Of a stretch of DNA of 47,131 nt, positions 40,774 through 47,131 are shown in pieces. Location of the stretch: contig PUNJ01000044.1 of assembly GCA_003551705.1 (NCBI GenBank), forward strand, positions 1 through 47,131, read 5' to 3'. The position numbers and the translations under genes are program-made. Position 1 is the stretch's first letter. Each line of letters starts with the position of its first letter. Source of the DNA: Chloroflexota bacterium (GTDB lineage: Bacteria; Chloroflexota; Dehalococcoidia; UBA2247; RBG-13-53-26). The notes below the pieces were generated by a model, which ran no database searches, was not told the DNA's origin, and was given only the letters and a program-made list of their open reading frames with translations.

Positions 40774-40800
40774 AGGGCTAGTCTCCATGGAGCTAGCCCT
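40774..40800 (+). promoter_or_regulatory. long palindrome/hairpin in the mfd leader
   Basis: AGGGCTAG (40774-40781) and CTAGCCCT (40793-40800) are perfect 8-base arms around an inner palindrome CTCCATGGAG (40783-40792). The whole can fold as a nearly continuous stem with a one-base bulge. It ends just before the GAGGTG that would serve as the mfd ribosome site. No T run follows. It could be a DNA operator or an RNA structure that modulates translation of mfd. Confidence 0.5.
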
Positions 40801-40820
40801 TGAGGTGTTTGAACAAAAAG

Positions 40821-43800
40821 ATGTATTTGACCCGCTTGCTGTCCCTCTTGGAGAGGGCACCCATTTACCAGCAACTGGCGGCCCAACTGTATTCCGGACA
40901 GGGACCGCAAAACGCCTCCGTCCCGGAGGGGGCACAGCCCTTTGTGCTGGCCGCCCTCAGCCGGCATGCTGGTCATCCCGTACTGGTGGTGGCCTCCGCT
41001 GCCGAGGAGGCGCTGCGCCTTTACGTAGACCTGATGAACTGGCTGCCGGACAAGGAAATAGTCCTTTTTCCGGAACCGGACACGTTGCCGTATGAGGCTA
41101 TACGGCCCGATTCCTACATAATGCAGCAGCGCCTTCAGACGCTGGACCGCCTAGTCAATCTGAACGCCGGGGATGACGGTTGCCGGCAAGAGTACCCCGT
41201 TATTGTTGCTACGGCGGCGGCCGTGGTGAGGCAGACTGCTTCCAGGCGTCGCTTTGAAGATTGCTCCCATGATGTCGTTCTCGGGGCGGACATACCCCTG
41301 GCTGACCTGCCGGTGCGCTGGGACGCTATGGGATACCGGCGCGAACCCCAGGTGGAGGTGCCCGGCACCATGACCCAGCGAGGCGGGATCATCGATGTCT
41401 ATCCGGTCAACAGCGAGTTGCCTGCCAGGATCGAATTCTTCGGCAACGAGGTCAGCAGTATACGATTGTTTGATCCGCGGTCCCAAAGGTCTGTGAAAAT
41501 GGTCGACAGCATCCATATTCCCATGGCCGGGGAAATCGATGCACCTGAGGCTGATATCACTGATGGGCACGCTCTCAGCACTATTGTCGACTACTTGCCG
41601 GAGGACTCGGTTGTGGTCCTCGTAGAGCCGGCCGAGGTGGAGACGGCCTTGGTGGAGCTTGACGACCAAGCCGCCCAGTTGCGGCGCTGGGAGGGACTGG
41701 ATGAGGCCGGCCCGCAGGGTGATAACGACTTTCGCAGGGCTCCTTATCTGACGTGGCTGGAGCTGGAAGCCAGGCTGGAGTGCTTTTGCCGCCGTGTTTC
41801 GGTGACCCGCTGGCCTGTCGCAGACCCGTCCGGCAAGGTATTCGAATTGCCCTTTGCCCCGGCCTCTGGTTACAGCGGCCAGATAGGGCTCTTTGTTTCC
41901 GAGACGGGCAAGATGCTGGAAGAGGGCTGCAGTGTAGTCATCGTCTCGCGCCAGGCAACGCGGCTTTTCCACCTTCTGGAGGAGGCCGGCCTGACGCCCC
42001 TGTCCTTCGGTCCGGGATCCGAGGCCCCCACTGGCGGGGACTTGTATGTCTCCGATGGCTATTTGAACCAGGGATGGAATATGAACGGGTCCCGCAAGAT
42101 GTTTCCTGGTACCGGGGACAAACTGGTGCTGCTGACGGACAGGGAGATTTTCGGGTTCGGCAAGAAGCCGCGTGTCCGCCGCCCTCGCCCGGTACAGCAG
42201 AGCAACATTGTCCTGGAACTCGAACCTGGAGATTATGCGGTACACGTTGATCACGGTATAGGCAAGTTCACAGGCATGACCGTGATGGGCCGGGACGGTC
42301 AGGAGAGGGAATACCTGACTCTGCAATATGCTTCAGCGGACAGGTTGTATGTTCCCACAGAGCAGGCGGACAGGGTCAGCCGTTACCTGGGATCGGGGGA
42401 GGCGGAGCCCTCACTCACCCGGCTGGGCACCCACGAGTGGGACCGGATCAAAAAGCGTGTCAGGGAATCGGCACGGGAGATGGCCGGTGAACTCCTGGAG
42501 CTGAACGCAGCCCGGGAGGTGGCGCCGGGCATTGTCTTTTCGGCCGACACTCCCTGGCAGCAGGAGATGGAGGGTTCCTTCCCTTACGAGGAAACGCCTG
42601 ACCAGGCAGAGGTGCTGGAGCGCGTCAAGCGGGACATGGAGCAGGCCAGACCCATGGACCGGGTAGTTTGCGGGGACGTAGGCTATGGGAAGACGGAGGT
42701 GGCGCTACGCGCGGCCTTCAAGGCAGTCATGGACGGCAGACAGGTGGCCCTGCTGGTGCCGACCACGGTACTGGCCCAGCAGCACTATAACACCTTCAGG
42801 GAAAGGCTGGCCGCCTTCCCGGTTAAGGTTGAGATGCTGAGTCGTTTTCGATCTGAGAAGGAGCAGCGCGACATCGTTCGTGCCCTGGTCGCGGGGGGCG
42901 TTGATATCTGCATCGGCACCCATCGCATTCTTCAGGCCGACGTTGCCTTCAAGGACTTGGGCCTGGTGATAATCGACGAAGAGCAGCGTTTTGGTGTGGG
43001 CCACAAGGAGCGACTCAAGAAGCTGCGGACGGAAGTGGACGTTCTTACGCTGAGCGCCACTCCCATCCCGCGCACCCTGTACATGGCCCTGGTCGGCGTC
43101 AGGGACATGAGCGTGATGGAGACCCCGCCGGAGGACAGGCTGCCCATAAAGAGTGCGGTATCCGAGTACGACGAGAGTATGGTCCGAGAGGCCATTATCC
43201 GGGAGATGGAGCGCGGGGGCCAGGTCTTCTTTGTTCACAACAGGGTGCACAATATCCATTACGTCGCGGGCCGCATTGAGAAACTGGTACCCGAGGCCAG
43301 GGTACGTGTGGCCCACGGCCAGATGAGCGAGGACCGCCTGGAGACGGCCATGCTCGAGTTTGTTCAGGGGAGGGTCGATGTTCTGGTGTGTACCACTATT
43401 ATCGAATCGGGTCTGGATATAGCTAACGCCAATACGCTGATCGTCAACGACGCCGACAAGCTGGGTCTGGGGCAGCTCTATCAGTTACGGGGACGTGTGG
43501 GTCGCGGCCATAACCGGGCCTACGCATATTTCATGTACAGCAAGGGCCGCAGGCTCAGCCAGGCAGCCGTAAGGAGGTTGGAGGCCATATTCGAGGCTAC
43601 CGAGTTGGGAGCAGGCTTTCGGATCGCCTTGAAGGACCTGGAGATACGCGGTGCTGGGAACCTGTTAGGGGCTGAGCAAAGCGGCCATATAGCTGCCGTT
43701 GGATTTGATCTGTATTGCCAGCTGCTGGCGCAGGCAGTGAATGAGGCCAAGGACGGCCAGGCAGCGGTCGGGGTCTTGACGGAAGCATTCAAGGACCAGC

Positions 43801-44279
43801 CTAGCCTGGATTTGCCTTTGGCTGCCCATCTGCCGGAGAAATACATAGCCGATTCATCGGTGCGGCTGTCCATATACCAGCGGCTGGCGCGGCTGAACTC
43901 GGAGGAGGAAGTCGATGGCATGGAGAGGGAACTGGAGGACAGGTTCGGCGGTCTGCCGGCGGAAGCACAGGCGTTGCTCTTCATGGCAGGACTCAGGGTG
44001 CTGGCCTCAAGGGCGGGGGTCCAATCTGTAGGTACGGACGGCCGGTTCGTGCTGGTCCAGATGCGGCAGGGCGCCCGCTTCGACCGGCAGGCGCTGGGGC
44101 GTTTCGGAAGGCGCTTGCGCCTCGGCAACACTCAGTTGCGGTTGGACATGACTGGAATGGGGGACGGATGGCAGGAGACACTACGCGATGTCTTTCGTGT
44201 ACTGACAAAGAGCACGGATACCGGCCGGGACGGGGATGCTGGACCCCGGAACAGCGCCCGGGGCATCCATGCAGGCTGA
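40821..44279 (+). CDS. mfd: transcription-repair coupling factor Mfd
   Basis: 1152-residue translocase that removes RNA polymerase stalled at lesions and recruits UvrAB. The N-terminal UvrB-like region contains FPEPDTLPYEAI and TQRGGIIDVYP. The RNA-polymerase-interacting domain has ELEPGDYAVHVDHGIGKF and EYLTLQYASADRLYVP. The RecG-like motor has GDVGYGKTEVALRAA, VPTTVLAQQHYNTF, DEEQRFGVGHKE, LSATPIPRTL, STIIESGLDI-type CTTIIESGLDIANANT and QLRGRVGR. The C-terminal domain follows. Start choice is uncertain: ATG 40821 has GAGGTG 13 bases away; TTG 40809 or 40800 in the same frame would add 4 or 7 residues. Confidence 0.96.
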   Translation: MYLTRLLSLLERAPIYQQLAAQLYSGQGPQNASVPEGAQPFVLAALSRHAGHPVLVVASAAEEALRLYVDLMNWLPDKEIVLFPEPDTLPYEAIRPDSYIMQQRLQTLDRLVNLNAGDDGCRQEYPVIVATAAAVVRQTASRRRFEDCSHDVVLGADIPLADLPVRWDAMGYRREPQVEVPGTMTQRGGIIDVYPVNSELPARIEFFGNEVSSIRLFDPRSQRSVKMVDSIHIPMAGEIDAPEADITDGHALSTIVDYLPEDSVVVLVEPAEVETALVELDDQAAQLRRWEGLDEAGPQGDNDFRRAPYLTWLELEARLECFCRRVSVTRWPVADPSGKVFELPFAPASGYSGQIGLFVSETGKMLEEGCSVVIVSRQATRLFHLLEEAGLTPLSFGPGSEAPTGGDLYVSDGYLNQGWNMNGSRKMFPGTGDKLVLLTDREIFGFGKKPRVRRPRPVQQSNIVLELEPGDYAVHVDHGIGKFTGMTVMGRDGQEREYLTLQYASADRLYVPTEQADRVSRYLGSGEAEPSLTRLGTHEWDRIKKRVRESAREMAGELLELNAAREVAPGIVFSADTPWQQEMEGSFPYEETPDQAEVLERVKRDMEQARPMDRVVCGDVGYGKTEVALRAAFKAVMDGRQVALLVPTTVLAQQHYNTFRERLAAFPVKVEMLSRFRSEKEQRDIVRALVAGGVDICIGTHRILQADVAFKDLGLVIIDEEQRFGVGHKERLKKLRTEVDVLTLSATPIPRTLYMALVGVRDMSVMETPPEDRLPIKSAVSEYDESMVREAIIREMERGGQVFFVHNRVHNIHYVAGRIEKLVPEARVRVAHGQMSEDRLETAMLEFVQGRVDVLVCTTIIESGLDIANANTLIVNDADKLGLGQLYQLRGRVGRGHNRAYAYFMYSKGRRLSQAAVRRLEAIFEATELGAGFRIALKDLEIRGAGNLLGAEQSGHIAAVGFDLYCQLLAQAVNEAKDGQAAVGVLTEAFKDQPSLDLPLAAHLPEKYIADSSVRLSIYQRLARLNSEEEVDGMERELEDRFGGLPAEAQALLFMAGLRVLASRAGVQSVGTDGRFVLVQMRQGARFDRQALGRFGRRLRLGNTQLRLDMTGMGDGWQETLRDVFRVLTKSTDTGRDGDAGPRNSARGIHAG

Positions 44280-44333
44280 AGGCTGTCCTTCGGGCGGAAC
44301 ACGACCAGGAGCGGAGGCCGCAGGAATAACGGT

Positions 44334-44357
44334 GGGACAGGTACCGGCAGTTGTCCC
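44334..44357 (+). terminator. possible terminator after mfd
   Basis: GGGACA (44334-44339) and TGTCCC (44352-44357) form a perfect 6-base stem with a 12-base loop, followed by TTT. It lies 55 bases after the mfd stop and just before the feo promoter, so it would separate the two units. Confidence 0.45.
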
Positions 44358-44368
44358 TTTGGTCACAG

Positions 44369-44397
44369 TTGACAAGTTGCTTGCTGACTGTTATGAT
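44369..44397 (+). promoter_or_regulatory. strong sigma70 promoter of the feo operon
   Basis: Perfect TTGACA (44369-44374), 17-base spacer, TATGAT (44392-44397) with TG at 44389-44390 giving an extended -10. Predicted start near 44404, immediately before the iron-box-like site. The leader to feoA is about 190 bases. Confidence 0.75.
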
Positions 44398-44405
44398 GGT
44401 TTTTG

Positions 44406-44424
44406 TTAGCCTAGCCTAACTTTT
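44406..44424 (+). promoter_or_regulatory. DtxR/IdeR-like iron box at the feo transcript start
   Basis: The 19 bases starting TTAGCCTAGCCTAAC match the DtxR/IdeR operator consensus (TWAGGTWAGSCTWACCTWA) at 15 of 19 positions, including the full right-hand core AGCCTAAC. It overlaps or directly follows the expected +1 of the feo promoter, where a bound iron-loaded repressor would block transcription. The operator type is well known in Gram-positive and other bacteria for iron uptake genes. Binding here is inferred; no DtxR-family gene is in the window. Confidence 0.6.
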
Positions 44425-44543
44425 AAGAGTGTAATGGGTGCATGAGAGACGGCCGCGATGCAAGACTACCTGGAAGCGGTCGCGCTGCCTGGAGCACAAA
44501 GGTTGGGACTGTAGTCCAAAGCCAAGCGAACTGTAGCGTTTGC

Positions 44544-44577
44544 GTCCATAATCTAGTCAATACTAGCAATTATGGAC
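44544..44577 (+). promoter_or_regulatory. long hairpin next to the feoA ribosome binding site
   Basis: GTCCATAAT (44544-44552) pairs perfectly with ATTATGGAC (44569-44577). Inside, CTAGT (44553-44557) pairs with ACTAG (44562-44566) around loop CAAT, leaving a 2-base bulge. The 14-pair stem ends 3-4 bases before the GGGAG ribosome site of feoA. The preceding 100 bases contain further pairing potential (GGACT-GT-AGTCC; CGCGA/TCGCG). I do not recognise a known riboswitch class, but the design suggests translational or attenuation control. Confidence 0.55.
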
Positions 44578-44593
44578 GGCGGGAGAACAACGA

Positions 44594-44824
44594 ATGCCGG
44601 TAAGACGATTGGACGAATTGAAGCCCGGCGAAAAGGGCCGCATCGTCAAGGTGGGCGGAACGCGCAACTATCTGCGCCGCCTGCGCGATATGGGTCTGGT
44701 GGCGGGCTCTGACATAGAAATGGAGAGGATTGCTCCGCTGGGCGATCCCGTCGAAGTGAAGGTCAAGGGCTATCACCTGGCACTCCGCAGAGAGGAAGCG
44801 GCCGGAATACAGGTGGAGGCATAG
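44594..44824 (+). CDS. feoA: FeoA domain protein 1
   Basis: 76-residue SH3-like cytosolic protein that assists FeoB in ferrous iron uptake. Typical segments are LDELKPGEKGRIVKVGG, LRRLRDMGLVAGSDIEMERI, PLGDPVEVKVKGYHLALRR and the end AAGIQVE. GGGAG lies about 9 bases before ATG 44594. First gene of a feoA-feoA-feoB operon governed by the promoter and iron box upstream. Two separate FeoA proteins in one operon occur in several anaerobes, where they may form a heteromer. Confidence 0.93.
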   Translation: MPVRRLDELKPGEKGRIVKVGGTRNYLRRLRDMGLVAGSDIEMERIAPLGDPVEVKVKGYHLALRREEAAGIQVEA

Positions 44825-44826
44825 GC

Positions 44827-45093
44827 ATGGGCTTGTCTCTGATGCCGCTCAGTATGGTCGCTCCGGGCGAGACAGTTGACATTGTCGAGGTGTCGGCAGG
44901 GCGCGGCTTGAACAGGAGACTGGCCGACATGGGCCTGGTTCCCGGGACCCAGGTCAGGATCATAAACAGCCAGGGTGCGGGCGCAATGATCGTGGAGGTC
45001 AGAGGAGCCAGACTGGCGCTGGGTCACGGAATGGCCCACAGGATACTGGTCAGCAAGAATGGACAAGAGCATAACGATCGCCTTGGTCGGTAA
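44827..45093 (+). CDS. feoA: FeoA domain protein 2
   Basis: 88-residue second FeoA: MVAPGETVDIVEVSAGRGLN, RRLADMGLVPGTQVRII, GAMIVEVRGARLALGHGMAH and RILV. It begins 2 bases after the first feoA, with GGAGGC about 8 bases upstream lying in the end of that gene. Its 3' end overlaps the feoB GTPase start by 35 bases, so the last 12 residues (QEHNDRLGR and neighbours) are encoded by a sequence also used by feoB in another frame and are unlikely to be conserved. Confidence 0.92.
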   Translation: MGLSLMPLSMVAPGETVDIVEVSAGRGLNRRLADMGLVPGTQVRIINSQGAGAMIVEVRGARLALGHGMAHRILVSKNGQEHNDRLGR

Positions 45094-45733
45094 CCCCAAC
45101 GCCGGCAAAACAACGGTATTCAACAACCTGACGGGTGCCCGCCAGCATGTGGGCAACTGGCCGGGGGTCACCGTTGAGAAGAAAGAGGGCGTGACCGAGT
45201 ACGGGGGCTATCGAATTCGGGTTGTAGACCTTCCCGGTGTCTACGGCCTTACTGCTTTTTCCCAGGACGAGATCATAACCAGGGACTACCTGATGAATGC
45301 CGGACCCGACGTGGTCGTGGTCGATATCGTGGATGCCTCCAACCTGGAGAGGAACCTGTATCTCACTGTGCAAGTGCTGGAGATGGGCGTGCGGACCATC
45401 GTGGCCTTGAACATGATGGACCAGGCCGAGTCCAGGGGGCATGACATAGACACTGCCGGGCTCTCCAATCTGCTGGGCGTCCCACTTGTGCCGATGTCCG
45501 CGCATCGCAACCGGGGCACTCGCGAGCTGCTTGATGAGATAGTCAGGATGGCGGAGGGCGGCAAACGCGCCCCTGTTTTGAAGGTGCGCTACGGCCGGGA
45601 GATAGAGGAGGAGATCGTCAACCTGGAGCCTATGATAACCGCCACGGACCTGGGACGGGCCTATTCCCCTCGCTGGCTGGCATTGAAGCTGCTGGAGGAG
45701 GATGATGAGATAGCAAGGAGGTTCCGGCAATAG
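45059..45733 (+). CDS. feoB: FeoB N-terminal GTPase domain, encoded separately
   Basis: 224-residue cytosolic G protein of the ferrous iron transporter FeoB. G1 is VGNPNAGKTTVFN, followed by the switch region VGNWPGVTVEKKEG, G3 VVDLPGVYGL, G4 LNMMD and G5-like VPMSAHRNRG; the helical GDI-type domain ends at ALKLLEEDDEIARRF. In ordinary FeoB this continues into the membrane part. Here a TAG at 45731-45733 ends the protein, and the membrane half resumes in a different frame. ATG 45059 lies inside the second feoA and its ribosome site is weak. Confidence 0.9.
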   Translation: MDKSITIALVGNPNAGKTTVFNNLTGARQHVGNWPGVTVEKKEGVTEYGGYRIRVVDLPGVYGLTAFSQDEIITRDYLMNAGPDVVVVDIVDASNLERNLYLTVQVLEMGVRTIVALNMMDQAESRGHDIDTAGLSNLLGVPLVPMSAHRNRGTRELLDEIVRMAEGGKRAPVLKVRYGREIEEEIVNLEPMITATDLGRAYSPRWLALKLLEEDDEIARRFRQ

Positions 45734-45735
45734 AC

Positions 45736-47130
45736 TTGGACAGGGCTGATGACGGGACTCAGCGGCCTGGCCTCTCCTCCGGTGAGGTTACGGCTGAGGA
45801 AGAGGTCCTGCAGGCAAGAGACAAGAGCCTCTCCCATTTGAGGTCGATTTACGGGGAGGATGCGGAGACAATCATCGCGGACCGGCGATACGGCTTCATC
45901 AGTTCCCTGCTCAAGGAGACGCTGCACAAGCCTGCCGTCGAGTCTGTAACTCTCACTGACAAGATAGACCGGCTGCTTCTTAACAGGGCCTTGGGCATTC
46001 CCATCTTCCTGGCCATCCTCTTTGGCGTGTTCCAGCTTGTCTTCACGTTGTCCATCCCAATGATGGACTGGATCATCGACGGCTTTGAATGGCTGGGGGA
46101 AAGGGCTGCGACCCTCTCTCCCGCATGGCTGGGCTCTCTGCTGGGAGATGGAGTATTGCAGGGGGTGGGCACGGTACTCAGTTTCATACCTCCTATCTTC
46201 CTGCTTTTCGTTGCCATTGCCATACTCGAGGACAGCGGCTATATGGCCAGGGCCGCCTTTGTAGCTGATCGCGTGATGCATGTGGCCGGCCTTCACGGTC
46301 GCTCCTTCATTCCCATGATCCTGGGCTTCGGCTGTAACGTGCCGGCCATTATGGCGGCACGGACTATCGAGAACCCCAAGGACCGGCTGGCTACCATTCT
46401 TATCAATCCGCTCATTTCCTGCGGGGGCCGCTTACCTATCTATGTCCTTTTCGCTGCCGCTTTCTTCACTGCTTACCAGGGTATAGTGGTATTCTCCTTC
46501 TACCTTATGGGAATGCTGCTGGCCTTCGGCATGGCGTTCCTGCTGAGAAAGACCGTGCTGGCCGGGCCCAGCGCCCACTTCGTCATGGAGCTGCCTTCAT
46601 ACCGTATTCCTACCCTGAAAGGGATACTAATTCACACTTGGGAGAGGGGCAGGGAGTTCCTCGTCAGGGCAGGGACCATCATCTTTGCCGCCTCCGTCCT
46701 TATCTGGCTTCTGAGCAGCATGCCCTGGGGTGTCGAGTACGGGGGAGAGGCGAGCTGGATTGCCCGTGCGGGCAGCTGGGTGGCGCCTGTCTTTCAGCCT
46801 CTGGGCTTCGGCGAGTGGCAGATCGCTACGGCACTGATCTTCGGTTTCATAGCCAAGGAGGCTGTGGTCGGTGCCCTGGGGGTCCTGTTTGCCACGGGAG
46901 GCGAGTCGTTGGGGGCGATAATGGGTGCCGAACTTGGATGGACGCCGCTCATAGCCTATGCCTTCATGGCCTTCTCACTGGTGTACATACCCTGTGCCGC
47001 CACGGTGGCGGTCATGAAGAGGGAGAGCGGGTCCTGGAAATGGACGGCCTTTGCCATGGCCTACAGCTTCGCGCTGGGATGGATACTGGCCTTCCTTATC
47101 TTCAGGGTGGGCAGCCTCTTTACGGGGTAG
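45736..47130 (+). CDS. feoB: FeoB membrane domain, encoded separately (Nucleoside recognition/Gate + FeoB C-terminal)
   Basis: 464 residues from TTG 45736, the only plausible start. The soluble N-terminus, with YGEDAETIIADRRYGFISSL, is the linker that normally follows the GTPase part of FeoB. The rest is about eight membrane segments with the Gate motifs GRSFIPMILGFGCNVPAIMA, LISCGGRLPIYVL and KEAVVGALGVLF. AAGGAGG ends 14 bases before the TTG, a long but possible spacing. The frame is -1 relative to the upstream GTPase gene and is open back to 45709. Either a natural split or a frameshift would explain it. TAG at 47128-47130 ends the gene within the window. Confidence 0.88.
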   Translation: MDRADDGTQRPGLSSGEVTAEEEVLQARDKSLSHLRSIYGEDAETIIADRRYGFISSLLKETLHKPAVESVTLTDKIDRLLLNRALGIPIFLAILFGVFQLVFTLSIPMMDWIIDGFEWLGERAATLSPAWLGSLLGDGVLQGVGTVLSFIPPIFLLFVAIAILEDSGYMARAAFVADRVMHVAGLHGRSFIPMILGFGCNVPAIMAARTIENPKDRLATILINPLISCGGRLPIYVLFAAAFFTAYQGIVVFSFYLMGMLLAFGMAFLLRKTVLAGPSAHFVMELPSYRIPTLKGILIHTWERGREFLVRAGTIIFAASVLIWLLSSMPWGVEYGGEASWIARAGSWVAPVFQPLGFGEWQIATALIFGFIAKEAVVGALGVLFATGGESLGAIMGAELGWTPLIAYAFMAFSLVYIPCAATVAVMKRESGSWKWTAFAMAYSFALGWILAFLIFRVGSLFTG

Positions 47131-47131
47131 C

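Noticed and set aside
45709-45736. Programmed -1 frameshift joining the two FeoB halves
   Set aside because: There is no slippery heptamer before the TAG (codons CGG CAA TAG) and no clear downstream stimulatory structure. AAGGAGG nearby fits reinitiation equally well.
1-47131. CRISPR arrays, insertion sequences, tRNA or rRNA genes, attachment sites
   Set aside because: No direct-repeat array, transposase, T-loop-like GGTTCGA motif in a cloverleaf context, or rRNA sequence was seen in any gap.

Overview
The window is a compact bacterial chromosome segment (GC roughly in the high fifties by eye). It is almost wall-to-wall protein-coding, nearly all on the + strand, with many 1-4 base stop/start overlaps. 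I see no rRNA, tRNA, IS element, phage gene or CRISPR array. The gene set (RicT/PSP1 protein, ClpQ-type HslV, several acyl-CoA dehydrogenase/enoyl-CoA hydratase genes, LarEBC, an XRE/SWIM/HNH scatter of small genes, and a SecA with a short insertion before its TYGTNNE motif) suggests an anaerobic Chloroflexota bacterium of the Dehalococcoidia kind. A deep Firmicutes lineage is the main alternative, and the assignment is inference only.

Layout. 1-264: 3' end of a MscS-type channel gene. 320-7955: alaS followed by an aromatic amino acid block with two gene fusions: RuvX-AroE in one polypeptide, aroC, a metal-dependent TIM-barrel protein, and AroK-AroB in one polypeptide. 8013-10939: hslV without an adjacent hslU, an acyl-CoA dehydrogenase, tgt. 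11288-12115 (-): enoyl-CoA hydratase homologue. 12386-15212: larE-larB-larC, which build the nickel-pincer cofactor, without larA. 15281-18319: DegV, then a PadR / HAAS-domain membrane protein / PlsY-like triplet behind its own promoter. 18444-22878: leucyl aminopeptidase, UlaG-like hydrolase, hisD, ricT. 22887-25226: HNH nuclease (-) divergent from a tiny SWIM zinc-finger protein, then a second acyl-CoA dehydrogenase. 25363-28126: an unknown small gene, nadB, nadC. 28312-33681: prs, secA, polX. 33770-38126: a small XRE regulator then ilvD-ilvB-ilvN. 38121-39443 (-): DUF2851 gene, preceded by what looks like a decayed acetyltransferase fragment. 39862-44279: radC and mfd. 44594-47130: feoA-feoA-feoB, with FeoB split into a GTPase and a membrane protein.

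Biology. Most genes are housekeeping: translation (alaS, tgt), secretion (secA), repair (ruvX, polX, radC, mfd), and synthesis of aromatic and branched-chain amino acids, histidine, NAD and PRPP. The most informative non-coding signal is at the feo operon. There, a consensus-like sigma70 promoter is followed at the expected transcript start by a site matching the DtxR/IdeR iron box at 15 of 19 positions, then by a roughly 190-nt leader ending in a long hairpin next to the feoA ribosome binding site.

The strongest candidates for something new are the RuvX-AroE fusion, the TIM-barrel protein embedded in the shikimate operon, the PadR/HAAS/PlsY-like triplet in which the PlsY motifs are degraded, and a predicted leaderless XRE regulator upstream of ilvD. 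No complete undescribed defence or mobile system is visible.
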